This document shows positions 52,701-61,151 of a stretch of DNA of 64,000 nucleotides, in pieces. Under the pieces are notes generated by a model. The model ran no database searches. It worked only from the letters and a program-made list of their open reading frames with translations, and was not told the origin of the DNA. This DNA is from Pachypanchax playfairii (lineage: Eukaryota > Chordata > Actinopteri > Cyprinodontiformes > Aplocheilidae): the NCBI GenBank assembly GCA_006937955.1, contig SSNP01000007.1:2645896-2709895 (forward strand), given 5' to 3'. Both the position numbers and the translations under genes were made by a program. Every line of letters starts with the position of its first letter. The stretch's first letter is position 1.

Positions 52701-53889
52701 TCACTGAACAAAGGTAGTTTCTGTTGCTATGGTGATTTAAATTATTTTCAAGTATTACAAAATGCTATCCATATAAGAAATTTACAAGAAAGATGTTATA
52801 CTGTAATAGGTTAATCATTCCTTCCAGGTGAGGGAGGTAAATATGTTGTGATGTTATGTTGCCCCTGAATTCAGACACCTTTCACAATCCTTGTGTCATC
52901 TTTGGCTTACGTCACAGTTGCTAACTCTAGTTCCTGTGTTGCTTCTCTTCCAGCTGGAGGAGCTTCAATGGCCAGATGGGGAGCAGGGGGTGCCCATCTC
53001 TGTGTGCAGTCTACCCTGCAAAACTGGAGAAAGGAAGAAGAAAGTAAAGGGAATGCCATGCTGCTGGCACTGTGAGCTGTGTGATGGCTATCAGTACCAG
53101 TATGATGAAACTTCTTGCAGATTATGTGACTACAACAGCAGGCCAAATTCCAACAGAACAGCCTGCCAGCCCATCCCCATCATCAAGCTGGAGTGGCACT
53201 CTCCTTGGGCGGTTATCCCCGTCTTCCTGGCCATGCTCGGTATCATCGCCACCATCTTTGTGATGGCAACATTTGTGCGCTACAACGACACACCCATTGT
53301 GCGAGCATCCGGCAGAGAGCTGAGCTACGTGCTGCTGACTGGCATCTTCCTGTGTTACATCATCACCTTCCTTATGATTGCCAAGCCTGATGTAGCTGTG
53401 TGCGCCTTCAGGAGGATCTTCCTGGGCCTTGGCATGTGTATCAGCTACGCTGCTCTTCTCACCAAGACCAACCGAATCTATCGGATCTTCGAACAGGGGA
53501 AGCAGACGGTCACGGCCCCTCGCTTCATCAGTCCCACCTCCCAAATCGCCATCACGTCCAGTTTAATCTCTGTGCAGCTGCTGGGAGTGCTGGTGTGGTT
53601 CGCAGTCGACCCACCAAACACAGTTGTCGACTACGATGAGCAAAAAACCATAAACCCCATGCTGGCCCGTGGTGTACTGAAGTGTGACATCACAGACCTC
53701 CAAATCATCTGCTCGTTGGGCTACAGCATTCTGTTGATGGTGACCTGCACCATCTACGCTATCAAGACGCGGGACGTACCAGAAGACTTCAACGAAGCTA
53801 AACCCATTGGCTTCACCATGTACACCACTTGCATAGTGTGGCTGGCCTTCATCCCGATTTTCTTTGGCACAGCCCAGTCAGCAGAGAAG
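25570..53889 (+). CDS. grm7: Group III metabotropic glutamate receptor, grm7-like (partial, seven internal exons)
   Basis: Class C G-protein-coupled receptor. Members of this family bind glutamate through an extracellular Venus-flytrap domain, signal through Gi/o, and mGlu7 sits mainly at presynaptic active zones. The seven exons join in frame with phases 1, 2, 1, 1, 1, 0, 0 and give 641 residues without a stop. Ligand-domain residues run from 1 to about 329, the cysteine-rich domain about 346-400, and helices TM1-TM6 about 414-637. Glutamate-contact positions known from the family are visible: the AST motif and the Tyr of EGSYGE (exon 2), the Asp of GSDSWG (exon 4) and the Lys of EGKVQF (exon 6). 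Assignment to grm7 rather than grm4, 6 or 8 rests on SDDRRYDFFSRVVPPDSFQ, IAKPDVAVC, ITSSLISVQLLG and TDLQIICSLGYS, which I recall as mGlu7-type. It could be a teleost-specific grm7 paralogue. The first and last exons are outside the window. Confidence 0.93.
27430..28241 (+). mobile_element. Candidate retroelement 3' region with poly(A) tail, unclassified
   Basis: A GC- and CpG-richer block (about 27430-27665) stands out from the AT-rich intron. It is followed by a CA-rich stretch (27735-27860), then 3'-UTR-like sequence ending in a 23-A run at 28219-28241. This order of GC-rich region, CA-rich spacer and poly(A) is what the 3' end of a LINE or a long retroposed transcript would leave. No reverse transcriptase motif is visible, so the class is open. 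Confidence 0.45.
30877..32052 (-). mobile_element. Degenerate Tc1/mariner-type transposon, transposase relic on the minus strand
   Basis: The left end CAGTGTCATGCAAAAGTTT and the right end AAACTTTTGCATGGTGCC are imperfect inverted repeats of the kind seen in fish Tc1-like elements. The minus strand near 31270-31320 reads NDSKRT, matching the DNDSKHT-type motif of Tc1 transposases, and the region following it in minus-strand order has further fragments of the DDE C-terminus. Stops and frameshifts abound, so it is an inactive fossil. TA target duplications are not clear. Confidence 0.7.
35415..35550 (+). CDS. grm7: grm7-like exon B (human exon 3 equivalent): ligand-binding domain lobe 2
   Basis: 136 nt. 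The first two bases complete the Gly codon begun in the previous exon, giving GGICIAQSLKIP, and the exon ends two bases into an Arg codon. The donor is GTGAGA. The acceptor is weak: AAAAAG directly precedes the exon and the pyrimidine run lies further upstream. It encodes the lobe 2 stretch ending RAVIIFANEEDIR, which matches the conserved group III stretch. The middle part, HNPKMEDYDKVIQHLMETHH, is the most divergent section and is where the family itself varies most. Confidence 0.93.
35551..36102 (+). other. Short intron between exons B and C (552 bp)
   Basis: GT-AG, phase 2, the shortest intron seen. It is AT-rich with no recognisable repeat or additional exon. Confidence 0.9.
36103..36257 (+). 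CDS. grm7: grm7-like exon C (human exon 4 equivalent): ligand-binding domain with GSDSWGSK
   Basis: 155 nt in phase with the previous exon across a short 552-bp intron. The acceptor CTTCCCTTGCAG is strong; the donor GTATCT is weaker than the others. The product reads GVLNATKRANQVDHFLWIGSDSWGSK and continues to GAITILPKRSSIKG. The Asp of GSDSWG is a glutamate-binding position in class C receptors. NAT creates a possible N-glycosylation site. RANQVDHF resembles mGlu7 RADQVGHF, which supports the grm7 assignment. Confidence 0.94.
36478..36994. mobile_element. PIF/Harbinger-like MITE (517 bp) with TAA target duplication
   Basis: Termini TGGTGCATTCACATC and GGTATGAACGCACCA are inverted repeats. 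TAA occurs immediately outside both ends (36475-36477 and 36995-36997). A 3-bp TWA target duplication is the hallmark of PIF/Harbinger. The interior is CpG-richer than the surroundings and has no complete transposase. Confidence 0.7.
37470..37800 (-). repeat. Degraded interspersed repeat, minus strand
   Basis: Read on the minus strand it ends near GTTGGGTCCTCTC and has the T-rich, AATTA- and CACCTG-containing body seen in the copies ending TGCATTTGGGTCCT at about 44090 and 58745. It is diverged. Class unknown. Confidence 0.4.
39761..39898 (+). CDS. grm7: grm7-like exon D (human exon 5 equivalent): ligand-binding domain
   Basis: 138 nt. Acceptor TTTGTCCCAG, donor GTACGT. It encodes GFDEYFTALTLENNRRNVW followed by FAEFWEENFDCRLLSASKR and ends in KCTG, the last Gly split across the intron. 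LENNRRNVWFAE is near-invariant in group III receptors. The loop after FDCRL is variable in the family. A CTG-repeat stretch and a second AG lie about 60 bp upstream (see findings), but only this acceptor keeps the reading frame. Confidence 0.95.
39899..41658 (+). other. Intron between exons D and E (1.8 kb)
   Basis: GT-AG, phase 1. AT-rich, with short A-runs (for example 40800-40809, 41127-41141). No repeat family, RNA gene or additional exon recognised. Confidence 0.88.
41659..41859 (+). CDS. grm7: grm7-like exon E (human exon 6 equivalent): ligand-binding domain with conserved Lys
   Basis: 201 nt, acceptor TATTTCTCAG, donor GTGAGA. It encodes GQERIGIDSKYEQEGKVQF, then VIDAVYAMAHALHNMHRDL and a cysteine-containing loop, ending TSFN with a split Gly codon. 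The Lys of EGKVQF is a ligand-contacting residue in class C glutamate receptors. GQERIG and AVYAMAHAL are typical of mGlu7; mGlu4 and mGlu8 differ at several of these positions. The 201-nt length fits the expected group III exon. Confidence 0.95.
43560..44120 (+). repeat. Interspersed repeat ending TGCATTTGGGTCCT, interrupted by a SINE
   Basis: The T-rich body has the order seen in a common fish dispersed repeat: GTAGTTTGGGTTTTTG, then CTCATTAATCACCCC, ATATATACCCC, and a terminal CTGCATTTGGGTCCTTCC. The same terminal word occurs at 58743-58757. A SINE (43752-43975) sits between two parts of the repeat. No terminal inverted repeat identified. Confidence 0.5.
43752..43975 (+). mobile_element. 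Internally deleted SINE copy nested in another repeat
   Basis: The 5' part (GCATGGTGGTGGAGTTGTTAGC, as two pieces GCATGGTGGTGG and GTTAGCACTGTTGC) carries the tRNA-like head. A B-box-like GGAGTCGACTCCC follows, then TATGTGGAGTTTTCTC. The middle of the family is missing and the copy ends GCGTGACCCTGCACGGG then ATGGAAAATGG. It lies in the same orientation as the host repeat. Confidence 0.65.
45241..45310 (+). repeat. First of two related short segments in one intron
   Basis: AAGTTGTTTATTGATCAGCA (45241-45260) matches AAGTTGGTTATTGATCAGCA at 48811-48830 in 19 of 20 positions. Both are followed after a variable spacer by ATCCATTTTCATAA and, further on, CACATTG. It could be an unnamed dispersed repeat or a pair of duplicated regulatory segments. 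Confidence 0.6.
48811..48905 (+). repeat. Second of two related short segments in one intron
   Basis: Partner of 45241-45310, in the same orientation and about 120 bp upstream of exon F. It has an extra CCTTGCTGGCCCATTAC stretch in the spacer. See the first copy for the match. Confidence 0.6.
49025..49164 (+). CDS. grm7: grm7-like exon F (human exon 7 equivalent): end of ligand-binding domain
   Basis: 140 nt. The acceptor TTTTGTACAG is followed by an exon that itself starts with GT; the donor is GTAAGA. The product reads GSANTSVVFNKNGDAPGRY and ends GQWVESLQLR, leading into the cysteine-rich domain. FNKNGDAPGRYD is strongly conserved. The first residues, GSANTSVV, differ from the common GSAGTPV. 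NTS and NSS are possible N-glycosylation sites. A SINE begins 69 bp downstream of the donor. Confidence 0.94.
49233..49558 (+). mobile_element. SINE copy with perfect 13-bp target site duplication
   Basis: The tRNA-like head (CGGGCTGCACAGTGTCAC) is followed by a 12-bp tandem repeat, then the family core (CTCCAGGGACTCCAGC, GGTTACCTGTCCAGGATG) and a short TGAC-type tail. TGTATTTTAATAG occurs on both sides (49220-49232 and 49559-49571). A perfect 13-bp duplication shows retrotransposition by target-primed reverse transcription and a fairly recent insertion. It starts 69 bp after exon F. Confidence 0.85.
49248..49291 (+). repeat. 12-bp tandem repeat inside a SINE, 3.7 copies
   Basis: CACAGTTGGTAC is repeated three times without change, plus a partial fourth. 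It is an expansion of the CAGTTGGTAGCAC part of the SINE head, as comparison with the copy at 57940 shows. Confidence 0.95.
51254..51267 (+). promoter_or_regulatory. Match to the RFX X-box consensus
   Basis: GTCACCATGGCAAC fits GTNRCC-N2-RGYAAC exactly and is nearly palindromic. It lies in a less AT-rich patch (about 51240-51440) without recognised repeats, so it could be a conserved element. Function inferred from the motif only. Confidence 0.4.
52954..53889 (+). CDS. grm7: grm7-like exon G (human exon 8 equivalent): cysteine-rich domain and TM1-TM6
   Basis: 936 nt, 312 residues, the largest exon. The acceptor is CTTCTCTTCCAG and the donor GTGAGT. An upstream in-frame ATG at 52891 lies in intron and is not the start. 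Exon residues 18-71 carry nine cysteines (18, 22, 36, 37, 40, 43, 55, 58, 71), the full set of the class C cysteine-rich domain, with a glycosylation site NRT. Helices follow from about residue 85: PWAVIPVFLAMLG (TM1), SYVLLTGIFLCY (TM2), RRIFLGLGMCISYAALL (TM3), SSLISVQLLGVLVWF (TM4), SLGYSILLMVTC (TM5) and YTTCIVWLAFIPIFFGTA (TM6). The Cys of VCAFRR and of LKCDITD would form the TM3 to loop 2 disulfide. It ends at AQSAEK, just before helix 7. Confidence 0.98.
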
Positions 53890-56629
53890 GTGAGTCATTT
53901 CATTCTCTTGTGCTTTCTCACACTGTCACCACCCTTCTCTTTGTCTGTCTCTCTCCTTCCTTTCACAAATTCTCTTTTCAGTTCCACTGCCCTGGTTTTT
54001 ATCTTGTCCAAACACACGAGCATAAAATAAAAGCGTGCACAACACATGAACCGAACACACACATACACATATCTTGTGTCTACATATGTGATGAGTTTAG
54101 ATGGCTTTGACCTGCATGGCAACCCACTGTGGGCTTTTGACAGCGAGGAATCGAAGGTGGAGGAGGAGTTGGTGTCAAGCACCAAAATCCTGAAATGCCT
54201 GAGGCTCCATTAGCTTTGCACTCATGCCCAGAACTCTACATCTACTATAATAGCTTTTTTATGGAGAGGCAGTTCAAGCCAGTGGAGGTGGAGGAAAGAG
54301 GGGGGTAGAGGACCAGGAGGAGACAGGACGGGTGGAGAAATAGGGTGGGGGGTAAACACACTCCATCTCTTGACAACTGCACTCAACGAAGCATTTGACA
54401 TTGTATGCTGCTGGAGCTGATTGAGAGAATGACATTCTGACCTTCTGTGTTAGTCACTGCTTATCAGGCTGCCACTGAGCAGAATACAGATGCATTCATC
54501 TGCTCGACTCCACGTGCTGCTTGGCAGGCCCGTGTGCAACATGACGGAGCCAAGGGGAAGTTTTCCACTGACAGAATATCAATGCTGACAGGAAAGTGTT
54601 ACTCCTAACCTTTTGAGAGACGCACCGCTCAATATCCTTCCTGCTAAGCTCTCGCATGAGATAGATCAGAAACTGATTTTCCTCATCTCAATTTGCAGCT
54701 GATTTCATAGATGAATTACACCCTCAGCAGTGATTAGGAGTTCATTATGTTACTTGCGGCAACTAGCGAAGCAGTAATGTGTTTATCTTTCCCCTTTATG
54801 CAGTTAACTCTTTCTTCACGCTGGATTTTGCATTACACATGTCTAGTTCACACCACAGAGTCTTGGTGTAATGTCTTCTGCAGATGCAGTACTGCTTAAT
54901 CCCCAGCCACTGTCAGTGCCTCAGTAGCAGCCACTGCAAAAAGTGCGCTAAAATTGAAGGTATTTGAGGCCATCGAACTTGTCAGTTCAATTTTCCTTAT
55001 CTTGAAAAATTCAACATGCGTTTTTCTGCCTGTCTCTGTTTAGCCAGAATTTACTGGCTCCAGATGTAAGATCTGCACTCCTCTTAAGTAATTGATAGCA
55101 TAGAAATATTTTATAATAGGAGGATAGATTAGACTAATGCTGGATGTATTTGTTTGTCTGTGTATGCTAAAAGTAGTACTTTCGACCGTATCCTTACTTT
55201 ACCTTGCACAAGTTGTGTTTTCATGTGCAGATCAACACCCACTCAGGTATGACTAATCTCTCTCACACCAAGTTTTTTTTTTTGTATCAAATGATTTATA
55301 ACACCTAGAACACACAATGCCAGCTGCCACCAATGATCCTGGAATTTCTGCTGCTCCTGTTCAACCTAATATCGTGTTGCAGCAGAGGTTGTAGCTGCAA
55401 TGAGGGCAATATTTCTTTAACTGAACACTATTTAGATATCCTTATTTTTCACACCTGTGCATTCCTTCCTCTTCCTCCATTTTGCCCATTGAGACTAAGA
55501 TTCACATAAATACCTGGGGATACAGCAGGATAACAAGTTGGCTTTTCATGTTCATGTTGAGAGTTTGTTAAAAAGTTTCAACCTGAATGTTACTTCGTTT
55601 GAAAAATTGCTTTTCCACTGCAGCCACCACAGTCCAGTTAATGGGAACATTATCTACATGCACGCTCCTTGAGCTTTACTCAAAAGCTTCAGGTCTTGTA
55701 ACAGTTGTAAGCTCACGTAGTCATCTCTGCAACCTGTATGAATCTTTAGGAGGCATTTATCTAATTTAAGAAGAAAAATGCACATGTTGCCATTTCTTGT
55801 AAAGACATTGTTGATCCACAGACTCACATTTAAAGTCTTTTATCTATCACACTAGCAGTTAAGGCATTAAGTCCACTTCAGAAATTCTTCTAAATGTCCC
55901 TCAGACACATTTAGAACTCAGTAAAACTGTCTTTTTATTTTATCTTTGAACAATCTTTAGAATACCATCAGCCTTCGGACACTCGTCTCTCTTCACATTT
56001 TTAAAGGACTGTTAAAAGCTCCATGGAAAGAAGCCTTACACTGTTTCTGTTTAGCTTTAGTGGGTGATGAAACAAATGAAACATTGCTGATGTGTTTTTA
56101 TATCTCACTTTGTCTTTAACCCAAGTTTCATTATTGCCCATTGATGAATGGCTAAAGGCAGCAAATAATGTTTTTTTTGTTATTTTATAGCTCGAGTCAC
56201 ATGGGTTTGTTTGTTTGTAGTGTTGGCAAAATATTTCATGAGCCACCGGACAAATTTTAATGAATTTCTCAGAAAGTAATCATTACACACATCGACTACT
56301 GATTAGATGGTTACCACTGCTAGCCAACATCAGCCAAAGCAAAAATGGCAAGAATGCAGTTCAGTGTAACAGAAGTTGAGCTCAGATTTGGTGTCATAGT
56401 TGCTGGGAGACAACTCCAACACTCTGAGTTCTAACAGATCACATCAGATGTTGTGGTAATGCACAAGATTATTGCATAAGATCGGGCAGATCTTTTTTTT
56501 TTTTTTTTTTTTCAATATGTGACTAGTGGTAAGCCAGATGCCTTCCTTCAAGGAATGATGGGTCTTAAATTACTGCTGCTCATAAACACATCAACCTGGA
56601 CTCTGTAAAAAAAAGTGCTGTAAAGTAGG

Positions 56630-57055
<426 letters not shown>

Positions 57056-57258
57056 CTGGAAGACTGTGTGACAAATGCTTCAGAATAAACTGCTTTGAAT
57101 AGTATAGTAAGCTTTAAAAGCTGGAGTGAAACTCATTATAAAACAACACAGTTCTCATAGTTGTGAACAGGTGCATGATATGTTAAAATGATTCCCAGGT
57201 TGCACAGAAAAATTGATAGTTGAGTATATGTGTTAAATGGGGACGATGTCCATATTAT

Positions 57259-57599
57259 CCATCCATTTTCTAAACCCGCTTTTTACTGTTCAGGGTCGCA
57301 GGGAGCTGGTGTCTATCTCCAGCAATCACTAGGCGAGAGACGGGGTTACACCTGAACAGGTCAGGACCACATATAGATAAACACCTCTTCACACACACTC
57401 ACATAACGGGCCAATTTAGAGTCATCAATTAACCTCCTGCATGTTTTTGAACTGTGGGAGGAAACGGAGACCCCAGAGACAAACTACGCATGCATGGGGA
57501 GAACATGCAAACGCCATGTAGAAAGGTCCCGGATTCAAACTCAGGACCTTTTCGCTGCAAGGCAGCAGTGCTACCAACTGCACCACCGTACAGCCTGTA
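57259..57599 (-). mobile_element. Full-length SINE on the minus strand
   Basis: In reverse it runs from CCATCCATTTTCTAAACCCGC (3' tail) through AGGGTCGCAGGGAGCTGG to the head GCTACCAACTGCACCACCG and GTACAGCC. A B-box-like motif reads GGATTCAAACTC on the + strand. CATATTAT flanks both sides (57251-57258 and 57600-57607), a likely 8-bp target duplication. It is the most intact copy in the window. Its ATGG tail is only two units long, unlike the copies at 15 and 20 kb. Confidence 0.85.
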
Positions 57600-57939
57600 C
57601 ATATTATATCAATCTCAAAAGAGAAAAATATTTCAGATTTGCAACTGATTTAGCCATCAGGTGATTTCATGGCAGGTCAGCAGATAAACAAATGTAAATG
57701 AAGATCAAAGATCTCAAACACAAGGTGAAGACAATAAAGTGCAATGGAATATAAAACACAGGATAAGAACAGGAAGATCAAGCCCTATACATGTTGTAGT
57801 GTCATATTTAAGATATCAGACTACCGCACCAAGTCTTTCTGGAAAAATAGAAGTCATAAAATGTCCTGAATTTTTTCAGGAAGTGTGTTCCTGTCATGAA
57901 TCAGGGGTACTGTTTCCTGTTTTCAAGGATTATTTCAGG

Positions 57940-58223
57940 CGGGCTGCACAGTGGTTCAGTTGGTAGCACTCTGCATTAAGTTTGCATGTCATCCCTGTGT
58001 GTGGGGGTTTCCTCCCACAGTCCAAAAACATGAGGTTAATTGGCATCTAAATTGGTCCTGGGTGTGAATATGTGAGAGTGGTGGTCTGTCTATATGTGGC
58101 TCTTTGATGAACTGGTGACCTGTTCAGGTGTGACATTGCTTCTTGCCAATGATGTTGGAAAACAGTCACCAGCTCCCTGCGACTCTGAGCGAGAACAAGT
58201 GGGTAAAAATAATGACTAACTGT
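57940..58223 (+). mobile_element. SINE copy lacking the B-box region
   Basis: The head GGGCTGCACAGTGGTTCAG is followed by GTTGGTAGCACTCTGC. It then jumps to GTTTGCATGTC and continues through CCTCCCACAGTCCAAAAAC, GTGACCTGTTCAGG and CAGCTCCCTGCGAC. The segment that should carry the tRNA-like B box is deleted. It is about 340 bp from the minus-strand copy at 57259, and opposite in orientation. Confidence 0.75.
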
Positions 58224-58224
58224 T

Positions 58225-58785
58225 ATTCAGTTTTGCCTGTATCCATTTTTTCAGTTTTAACTTTAGAATTCACTTTGTTTACTTTTAGTTATCTGAAAAT
58301 TAATCTGGGTTCTCGTGTTTAGTTATGGTTTATTAATTTCCTCAAGTTATTCTTTAGCATGTCGTGGTCTTTTTTCTAAGTTTATTAATATTACCACGGT
58401 CTTTGATAAACTGTCATGTATTTTCATGTATGTTTAAGTCTTGGCCTTTATCTTGTTGTTTTTTATTTCTATTTAGAGTTTCTGTTTTGTTTAGCCATAT
58501 ATATTTCCCCTGCTATAGTCTTGTCATCAGTTTATTCTCTTTATCGCTCACATCTGCTAATCACACACCTGGTGCTCATGTCAGATATCTTCCTCCACAG
58601 TATTTCTAGCTCTCTGGTTTGGAGTTTATTGTCAGATTTTCCTGCTTTTATGATTTCATGCCCCGTGTCTGAACCTATTTTTTTTTTCGTGTGTCAAGCT
58701 TATTTAACTAAAGACTGGATTTTACCCTCCTGTCTGCTGCTGCCTGCATTTGGGTCCTACAGCCACACCTGCATATTTATGACAG
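58225..58785 (+). repeat. Interspersed repeat ending TGCATTTGGGTCCT, then GACAG
   Basis: T-rich body with CTAATCACACACCTGG, CTGCTGCCTGCATTTGGG and TATGACAG at the end. It shares its final words with the copy at 43560-44120. Short open frames across it are T-rich artefacts. The start is approximate and the class unknown. Confidence 0.5.
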
Positions 58786-58870
58786 TTTCATTCTATAAAT
58801 AATAATCACCTGTCTTTAAAATAATCTTGTCAGAGAAGATGTAATACCCATCCAAATCACTGAGTATAGA

Positions 58871-59857
58871 TATTCCAGTCACTTCCAGGTGTATAAGACT
58901 GCAGACTGCTTATATAAACATTTATGAAAGAATGTGTCACTCTGACGAGCTCAATGCAATTAAGCACGGTATGATGATGGTGTACCACCTGTGCAATAAG
59001 TCCAGTTATGAAATATTCTGACTACTAAATATTCCATGCTCAACATTTAGTGCTATTGTAACAATTTGAAAACAAATGGGAACAACAGCAACTCAGTCAC
59101 AAGGAGGAAGGTCACCTAAACTCACAGATCAGGGTCAGCACATGTTGAAGCTCACGGTGTTCAGAGCTCTACATCTTTTGGCTGAGTCAATAGCTACAGA
59201 CCTTCAAACCTCGTGCGGCTTTCAGATTAGTTCAATAAAAGTGCATAAAGAGCTTCATGGAATGGATTTTCATGACTGAGCAGCAGCATCTAAACCTCAC
59301 ATCACCAAGTAGAATGAAAAGCGTTGAATGCAGTGGTGTAAAACATGCCCTGACTGAACTCTGGATCAATGGAGACATGTTCTCTGGAGTGACAAATCAC
59401 ACTTCTCTGTCTGGCATTCCAATGGATGAGTCTGGGTTCGGCTGGTACAAGGTGAACGGTACTGAGTCTGCTGTGTCAAATGGAAAGGTGCATGAAGGGG
59501 AGATTATGGTATGGGGTTGCTTTCCAGGGGTTGGGTTTTAGCCTATAAAAACATTTGGACAGTTTCATGCTCCCAACTTTGTGGGAACATTTTGGAGATG
59601 GACTATTCCAACCTGACTGTGCAGCAGTGCACAAAGCAGGCCCATAAAAGCATGGATGAGTGAGTCTGGTGTGGAGGAACTCGACTGGCCTGCAGAGTCC
59701 TGACCTTGACCCTGCAACACCTTGGGGATAAATTAAAGCGGAGACTGTAAGCCAGGTCTTCTCGTCCAACATCAGTGCCAGACCTTAAAAAAAGGGATGT
59801 CAATAAAGTTCATGTACGTGCAAAAGCAGATGTCCCAATACGTTTAGCAATATAGTG
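58871..59857 (+). mobile_element. Degenerate Tc1/mariner-type transposon with transposase pseudogene
   Basis: The right terminus GTTTAGCAATATAGTG matches the well-known fish Tc1-like end (GGCAATATAGTG type). Coding traces in order on the + strand: a helix-turn-helix region near 58930-59100 (NNSNSVT), then DQWRHVLWSDKSHFSVW near 59365 and a GDYGMGLL block near 59500 corresponding to the GGIMVWG motif. Frameshifts and stops break the frame. The left terminal repeat is missing, and a stretch before the right end (about 59785) is deleted, so it cannot move on its own. Confidence 0.8.
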
Positions 59858-61138
59858 TTCAAACCACTTTGGTTCATGTAAGATGCTTCCTGACCCTACA
59901 AGACACTTTGTTCTGACAAGTATCGTTAGCGATGACTAACTGTTCTGAAGAACACTTTTTTACTTAAGCTTTCAGCTAGTGATGTGAAAAGTGCAACTTG
60001 TAATCCTCCCTTTTCTCTGCAAACAGCTGCACTTAACAAGAGCTGGACCTGACACTTATTGAAGAGATGTGGAGTCTTTTAAAAAGAATAAGTGAAATTC
60101 CCCTATCACTTGTTTTATGCATGAAACCCTGAGTAGACTGCACCAGCAGCATGCTGTGAGGAAAAGAAATAGAACTTTTTTGGTGTAATGAAGAGAAAGA
60201 AAGGTTGTAGTCATGATTTTAAGCTGGGCCTATCTTTATTTATTCAGGAAGAGAAAGTGTGACATTGGTTTTACAGCACTTAGAACTGCAAAGCTAAAAT
60301 TGTGATGACCCCACAGTTTTGTTGCTGCTCTGACTGTCTTGGTAAAAACTGGATAGCGGAGGATAGCAAGATTTCTTCTTTTTGTTGGCTTTTAGTAAAA
60401 AGGTGGTGAAAATATCATCGGAAGGTCAGCTCTTGAATGTAAACTTTCAAATTGAGCGATAACGTTTAGATTTACCATAAAAACAATAATTATATTTGAT
60501 GTTAAATCCAATTTAATGCATGCACTCTTGACATGATGATTTCCATTGTGCAATCTGATCAAATTGATTATCAAGATTGTTAGTTTGGACAAATTACTCA
60601 AGTCCAAATCAGCAAGGGATTGTACAGCTTTTGCAGGTACAAATTAGGGTTGTGCCTTTGTCCCTATCAAAGGGACATTGGTCCCTCATTCTGCACTGCA
60701 AATCAAGTATTGTTTATCTGTACTCGTGCAGTTTGCACATATTTCAGCACATTTCAGTTATTTTTCATATGTTTAAAAGAAATCTCCCTGTGTTTATGTA
60801 AATTACTGCCAAATCTTAACAAATTAGTGCTGTTTGCAATATGCATTCAGTGCTGGTGCGCTGGTGGTATTTGCATCTTAGAAGGAGAAACATTTGAAGA
60901 GAGAGCTCTTCTGCACAGCAGCCTATTCAGAAATAGGATGAGCATGTCAGGAAAAACACAAAATGTCACATTGATTAAGAAATGTCATCCTAAATGAGAT
61001 TCCACCCTGAAACAGTGAAATTTTTAGCTTTTTTCCAGCAATAAGTAGTTTCTTTATTCTTAATTTATTACGACCTGGAAGTTACTGTGAGAAAACATTT
61101 TTCTTTTTCTGTTATTTTGTGCCAACTGTGTTTGTGGA

Positions 61139-61151
61139 GGGGGGGGGGGGG
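61139..61151 (+). repeat. 13-G homopolymer
   Basis: An uninterrupted run of 13 G, flanked by GTGGA and CGG, in AT-rich DNA. It is a possible intramolecular or intermolecular G-quadruplex site and a likely place for sequencing length errors. Confidence 0.9.

Larger units (their letters stand above)
49165..52953 (+). other. Intron between exons F and G (3.8 kb)
   Basis: GT-AG, phase 0. A SINE occupies 49233-49558, and an X-box match lies at 51254. The rest is AT-rich with no recognised repeat, RNA gene or exon. Confidence 0.87.

Noticed and set aside
52891..52953. In-frame ATG and 21 codons before exon G as an alternative start
   Set aside because: The stretch is the intron's pyrimidine-rich acceptor region ending CTTCCAG. 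Family alignment begins exactly at 52954.
53122..53544. 140-residue minus-strand open frame overlapping the receptor exon
   Set aside because: It is a shadow of the strongly biased coding sequence of exon G, with no motif of its own.
59076..59541. Two overlapping open frames as an intact transposase
   Set aside because: They are pieces of one Tc1-like transposase in different frames with stops between them, so they form a pseudogene.
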